Source of the DNA: Gammaproteobacteria bacterium
GTDB lineage: Bacteria; Pseudomonadota; Gammaproteobacteria; Chromatiales; Chromatiaceae
Assembly (NCBI GenBank): GCA_019136395.1
Contig: JAGVUH010000043.1
Location: forward strand, 1 to 9,772
Length of the DNA stretch: 9,772 bases
Reading direction: 5' to 3'
In this document: positions 5,973-9,772 of the stretch, in pieces
How positions within the stretch are numbered: the first letter of the stretch is position 1
How the letters are laid out: every line of letters begins with the position of its first letter
Translations under genes and position numbers: made by a program
Notes under the pieces: model-generated
What the model was told of the DNA's origin: nothing
Database searches by the model: none
What the model saw: the letters and a program-made list of their open reading frames with translations, nothing else

Positions 5973-8900
5973 CCGTCCCGGCGCCAGCGCGGGGCGGATA
6001 GACCACCGTCGCGCCTTCTGGCCCCAACAACGCCTGCAGCGCCGCCAGCAAGTCATCCGTCGGCGCCACCCGCCAGCCGTCATTCAGGGTCACCGTCCGG
6101 TCCTCGTCCGGTTTGCGCAGCCGGTACTCCAAGCGCAGCCCTTGGGGGTCGTTGGCGGCGCGCAACAGGGCGATCAGCCGTTCGCGCAGCGCCAGCGCCG
6201 CTTCCGGCGTCAGCGGGCGCAGATCCGCCGTCACCCGCAGCGCCATGGCCCGCTCGCTGCGGGCCGTCACCAGCGAACTCAGGGACGTCGCGACCAGCTG
6301 CGGCGCGTGGCTGCGCACATCCAGCCGCAGGTCGCCGGTAACCCGCAGGATGGCGTCCGTCACCAGCAGCGCGGCATGCGCCTGATAGGCGGCGCCAAAC
6401 ACCACCACCTCGAGGCGCCCACTGCCGTCATCCAGCTGGAGCGCCGCCATCGGGCCGCGGCGGGTCTTGCCGGGGCGCACGCTGGCGACCAGGCCCAGCA
6501 GGGTGGGCCGCGGCGACGTGCGCCGGCCGGCGCCCGCCGGCGCGCGGTCGGGGACGGGGGTGCTCTCCAGCAACGTGGCAATGCGCGTGGACGCCAGGTG
6601 CGGCCATTCCGCGACGTAACGGTCGAGGGGGTGCTGGGACAGATAACACCCCAGCGTCAGCCGCTCGCCCTGCAGGCGCTCGGCCAGCGGCCATTCCGGC
6701 CAGCGCCGGGCGGCGAGTTGGGGGTCCACCGTCACGTCCTGCGGCGGCGCCAGGGCCGCAAACAGATCGCCCTGGCCACTGGCCGCGCGCGCCTGATCCT
6801 GCTCCGCCAGTTTCAACGCCAACGGCAGCTGCGCGGCCAGGGTCGCGCGATTCGCCCCCAGGGCATCCAGGGCGCCGCTGCGAATCAGGACCTCCAGGAC
6901 GCCGATGTTGACCTTACCCAGGTCCAGGCGGCGACACAGATCCCACAGATCGCGGAAGGGCCCACCCTGGGTGCGGGCGTGTAACAGCGCCCCGGCGGCG
7001 GCCTGGCCGACGCCTTTGATGGCGCCCAGGCCATAGCGCAGGGCCGGCGGCGCGTCGCCCGCCGCCGGCGCGACCGTGAAGCGCCAGGCCGAGGCGTTGA
7101 CGCACGGCGGCCGCACGCCCAGGCCCAGGCCGCGCACCGCCACCAGCAGCTCCACCACCTTGTCGGTGTTGTCCATGTCCGCGGAGAGCACCGCCGCCAT
7201 GAACGGCGCCGGATAATGGGTCTTGAGCCACAGGGTCTGATAGGCGAGCAGGGCGTACGCCGCCGAATGACTGCGGTTAAAGCCATAGCCGGCGAATTTG
7301 TCGATCAGGTCGAATATATGCCGGGCGACTTCAGGCGCGACCCCCCGCGCCACGGCGCCGTCCTCGAACACCGCGCGCTGGCGCGCCATCTCCGCGGGTT
7401 TTTTCTTGCCCATGGCGCGGCGCAACAGATCGGCGCCGCCCAGGGTGTAGCCGGCCAGGACCTGGGCAATCTGCATCACCTGTTCCTGGTAGAGGATGAC
7501 GCCGTAGGTGGACTGGAGGATGGGCGCCAGGGCGGGATGCGGATATTCCACCGCCGCGCCGTGCTTGCGCGCGATGAAATCATCCACCATGCCCGACTGC
7601 AGCGGCCCGGGGCGGAACAGCGCCACCAGGGCGGTCAGATCCTCGAAACTGTCGGGCTGCAATTTGCGGATCAGCTCCCGCATGCCGCGCGATTCGAGCT
7701 GGAAGACCGCGGTCGTGTCACCCTGGCGCAAGCGGGCAAAGGCCGTGGCGTCCTCGGGCGGCAGCCCCTCCAGCGTCAGCGGCGGCTGCCCGCGCGCCCG
7801 CCGTTCCTCATTGGCGGTGATCAGCGCCCCGTCGAGGATGGTCAGGGTGCGCAGGCCGAGAAAGTCGAATTTCACCAGGCCGATCTGTTCGACATCATCC
7901 TTGTCGAACTGCGTCACCTGGCCGCTGCCGCCTGGCTCGCAGTACAGCGGCGTGTAGTCGGTCAGGGGTCCGGGGGCGATCACCACCCCGCCGGCATGGG
8001 TGCCGGCATTGCGCGCCACGCCCTCCAGCTGCCGCGCCATGTCCAGCAGCGCGCCCACCACCTCGTCGGTCTGGTAGGCCTGGCGCAACGGGGCGCTGAC
8101 TTCCAACGCCTTGTCCAGGGTCATGCCGAGCTCGAACGGCACCAGCTTGGCCAGCTGGTCGACGAAACCATAGGGATGGTCCAGCACCCGGCCGACATCG
8201 CGCACCACCGCCTTGGCGCCCAGGGTGCCAAAGGTGATGATCTGCGCCACCGCGGCGGACCCGTACTTCTCGGTGACGTAGGCGATCACCCGATCCCGGC
8301 CGTCCATGCAGAAGTCAACGTCGAAGTCGGGCATGGACACCCGCTCGGGATTGAGGAAGCGCTCAAAGAGCAGCTGGTGCGTCAGCGGGTCGATGTCGGT
8401 GATGCGCAGGGCATAGGCCACCAGTGAGCCGGCGCCGGAACCGCGGCCCGGGCCGACCGGGATGCCCTGGGTGCGCGCCCAGCGGATGAAGTCGGCGACG
8501 ATGAGAAAATAGCCGGCGAAGCCCATCGCGGCGATGACTTCCAGCTCGTTGCGCAGCCGCGCCGCGTAGGGGGCGCGGCGTGCGGCGCTGGCCGGGTCCG
8601 CCGCCGGCCAGACCGGTTCCAGCCGGTCCGCGAGGCCCTGCGCGGCCACCGTAGTGAAATAGGCGTTGACGTCCTGCCCGGCAGGCACCCCCGGCGCGGC
8701 CGGCAGGAAGCTGCGGCCCAGCGTCAGCTCCAGGTTGCAGCGCCGCGCAATTTCCACGCTGTTTTCCAGCGTCGCGGGGAGATCGGCGAATAACGCGCAC
8801 ATGTCCGCCGCCGGGCGCAGATATTGCTCCGGCGTGAAGCCGCTGCTCACCCCGGCGGCGCCCAGTTTCACCCCCTGGTTGATGCACCAGCGCACCTCGT

Positions 8901-9534
8901 GCGCCTCCCAGTCGGCACGCCGCAGGAACTGCACGGCATTGGTCGCCACCAGCGGGACGCCATGGCGCGCCGCCAGGGCCAGGCTGCCCTCCTCCACCGG
9001 CGCCTCGCCGGGATGGCCGACGCGCGTCAGCTCCAGGTAAAAACGGTCGCCAAAGGCGCGCAGCCAGGTCTCCAGGCAGGCGCGCGCCTGCTGGGGCTGG
9101 TCGTGCCGCAGCGCGCGCCCGACATCCCCCGTCACGCCGCCGGACAAGGCGATCAGCCCGGTGGTGTCCGCCAGCACCCAGTCACGCTCCACTTGGGGGA
9201 AACCCTGGTCCTGACCGGCGAGGTGGCTGCGCGACAGCAGGCGCGTCAGTTGGCGATAACCCTGGTCATCTTGCGCCAGCAACACCAGCCGGTCCGGGCG
9301 GGTGGGCGTGGCCGGATTCCGCACCCGCAGCTCAGCGCCAGTCAGGGGCTTGATGCCCGCCGTCTGCGCCGCGCGGTAGAACTTGACCAGCCCGAAGAGA
9401 TTGCCCAGATCGGTGAGCGCCACGGCAGGCATGCCGTCGGCGCGCAAGGCCGCCATCAGCGGCTTGAAGCGGATGAGCCCATCAACCAGTGAATATTCAC
9501 TGTGGACATGCAGATGCACGAAGGATACGGCCAT
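5965..9534 (-). CDS. dnaE: DNA polymerase III subunit alpha
   Basis: This is the replicative polymerase subunit, 1189 residues against about 1160 in E. coli, intact in one frame. Order: PHP domain (HLHVHSEYSLVDG at 7-19); palm with GPGRGSGAGSLVAYAL at 361-376, PDFDVDFCMDGRDRVI at 402-416 and KFDFLGLRTLTI at 555-566, giving catalytic Asp403, Asp405 and Asp557; the AVFQLESRGM and RPGPLQSGMVD blocks; GYGFNRSHSAAYALLAYQT; a helix-hairpin-helix region (IGVLEVLIRSGALDALG); an OB domain (LLGLVASVRPGKTRRGP to DDGSGRLEVVVFG); and a tau-binding-type C-terminus. Several PHP metal ligands are replaced (TDLGN for TDHGN, TNAVQF for TNDVHY), so this domain is probably not an active proofreader, as in E. coli, and a separate epsilon subunit is expected. 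The start is ATG 9532-9534, with GGGGA six bases upstream; a 48-residue open extension has no family support. The H-NS-family gene ends 31 bases upstream on the same strand. Confidence 0.97.
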   Translation of the reverse strand: MAVSFVHLHVHSEYSLVDGLIRFKPLMAALRADGMPAVALTDLGNLFGLVKFYRAAQTAGIKPLTGAELRVRNPATPTRPDRLVLLAQDDQGYRQLTRLLSRSHLAGQDQGFPQVERDWVLADTTGLIALSGGVTGDVGRALRHDQPQQARACLETWLRAFGDRFYLELTRVGHPGEAPVEEGSLALAARHGVPLVATNAVQFLRRADWEAHEVRWCINQGVKLGAAGVSSGFTPEQYLRPAADMCALFADLPATLENSVEIARRCNLELTLGRSFLPAAPGVPAGQDVNAYFTTVAAQGLADRLEPVWPAADPASAARRAPYAARLRNELEVIAAMGFAGYFLIVADFIRWARTQGIPVGPGRGSGAGSLVAYALRITDIDPLTHQLLFERFLNPERVSMPDFDVDFCMDGRDRVIAYVTEKYGSAAVAQIITFGTLGAKAVVRDVGRVLDHPYGFVDQLAKLVPFELGMTLDKALEVSAPLRQAYQTDEVVGALLDMARQLEGVARNAGTHAGGVVIAPGPLTDYTPLYCEPGGSGQVTQFDKDDVEQIGLVKFDFLGLRTLTILDGALITANEERRARGQPPLTLEGLPPEDATAFARLRQGDTTAVFQLESRGMRELIRKLQPDSFEDLTALVALFRPGPLQSGMVDDFIARKHGAAVEYPHPALAPILQSTYGVILYQEQVMQIAQVLAGYTLGGADLLRRAMGKKKPAEMARQRAVFEDGAVARGVAPEVARHIFDLIDKFAGYGFNRSHSAAYALLAYQTLWLKTHYPAPFMAAVLSADMDNTDKVVELLVAVRGLGLGVRPPCVNASAWRFTVAPAAGDAPPALRYGLGAIKGVGQAAAGALLHARTQGGPFRDLWDLCRRLDLGKVNIGVLEVLIRSGALDALGANRATLAAQLPLALKLAEQDQARAASGQGDLFAALAPPQDVTVDPQLAARRWPEWPLAERLQGERLTLGCYLSQHPLDRYVAEWPHLASTRIATLLESTPVPDRAPAGAGRRTSPRPTLLGLVASVRPGKTRRGPMAALQLDDGSGRLEVVVFGAAYQAHAALLVTDAILRVTGDLRLDVRSHAPQLVATSLSSLVTARSERAMALRVTADLRPLTPEAALALRERLIALLRAANDPQGLRLEYRLRKPDEDRTVTLNDGWRVAPTDDLLAALQALLGPEGATVVYPPRAGAGTGR

Positions 9535-9565
9535 GGGCGGTCCCCGGAGGACGCGGCGCGTTCGC

Positions 9566-9772
9566 TCAGGCGGCGGGCACGCGATAGCGCTCGAGATCGT
9601 CGCCGGCAGCGACGAGGCGGCGCACCCAGGCCGGGCATCGGCCCCGGCCGCCATGCCAGACATTGCCGGCCTCGTCACGGGAGCGGGGCGTGAGTCGGTC
9701 GCGTGCCGCCGGCGGACGCGCGGCCGCCACCGCCGGGGCGGGCGTGGGCAGCAACACCAGCGCCGGCCGCGG
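9566..9772 (-). CDS. H-NS-family DNA-binding protein, C-terminal part (partial)
   Basis: The frame enters from the right edge and ends at TGA (9566-9568), leaving 68 visible residues. The last 45 or so match the H-NS C-terminal DNA-binding domain: LTPRSRDEAGNVWHGGRGRCPAWVRRL, with the AT-hook-like GRGRCP loop that inserts into the minor groove and the conserved Trp before and after it. The preceding stretch is a Pro/Ala-rich linker (LPTPAPAVAAARPPA). The N-terminal oligomerisation region lies outside the window. H-NS relatives silence AT-rich, often foreign, DNA. The gene ends 31 bases before dnaE in the same direction and may share its transcript. Confidence 0.82.
   Translation of the reverse strand, partial: PRPALVLLPTPAPAVAAARPPAARDRLTPRSRDEAGNVWHGGRGRCPAWVRRLVAAGDDLERYRVPAA

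Noticed and set aside
6142..9492. Long + strand open frames opposite dnaE
   Set aside because: They mirror the codon periodicity of dnaE in GC-rich DNA, are rich in Arg, Gln, Gly and Ala, and show no recognisable domain.
9535..9678. 48-residue N-terminal extension of DnaE
   Set aside because: The extension overlaps the end of the H-NS-family gene and has no resemblance to DnaE. The family start (MAVSFVHLHVHSEYS) with GGGGA before it fits ATG 9532-9534.

Overview
The window looks like chromosomal DNA from a GC-rich proteobacterium, most likely a gammaproteobacterium. The DNA polymerase III alpha subunit resembles the E. coli type throughout, an H-NS-family gene ends beside it, and two outer-membrane beta-barrel genes carry Sec-type signal peptides. 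I cannot name the genus from the sequence alone.

Layout, left to right. (1) Bases 1 to about 110 are the end of an insertion sequence: the last 30 codons of a probable transposase on the + strand, then a terminal sequence. It joins directly to a cut-off cas5e. (2) Bases about 112-3271, minus strand, are the wreck of a type I-E CRISPR-Cas (Cascade) operon in the order cse1, cas7e, cas5e. The parts can be rebuilt by eye across frames. cse1 has one nonsense codon and four frameshifts, cas7e has two frameshifts, and cas5e is cut by the insertion sequence after about 114 residues. No cse2 lies between cse1 and cas7e, no cas3 precedes cse1, and no CRISPR array is present. (3) Bases 3389-4718, minus strand, hold two tandem paralogous outer-membrane beta-barrel genes. 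(4) The divergent intergenic region 4719-5058 carries four CTGACC hexamers at exactly 10-bp spacing, just upstream of a possible extended -10 element for the barrel pair. (5) Bases 5059-5958, + strand, encode a PIN-like nuclease-fold protein whose C-terminal winged-helix-like domain is duplicated. (6) Bases 5965-9534, minus strand, are an intact dnaE, convergent with the PIN gene with only 6 bases between stop codons. (7) Bases 9566-9772, minus strand, are the 3' end of an H-NS-family gene 31 bases upstream of dnaE.

The main story is a defence system in decay beside intact housekeeping and envelope genes. At least eight lesions fall in about 3.2 kb of cas sequence, while the 3.57-kb dnaE has none, so general sequencing error is an unlikely explanation. 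The more novel items are the missing cse2, the helically phased repeats before the barrel operon, and the tandem domain duplication in the PIN-like protein.
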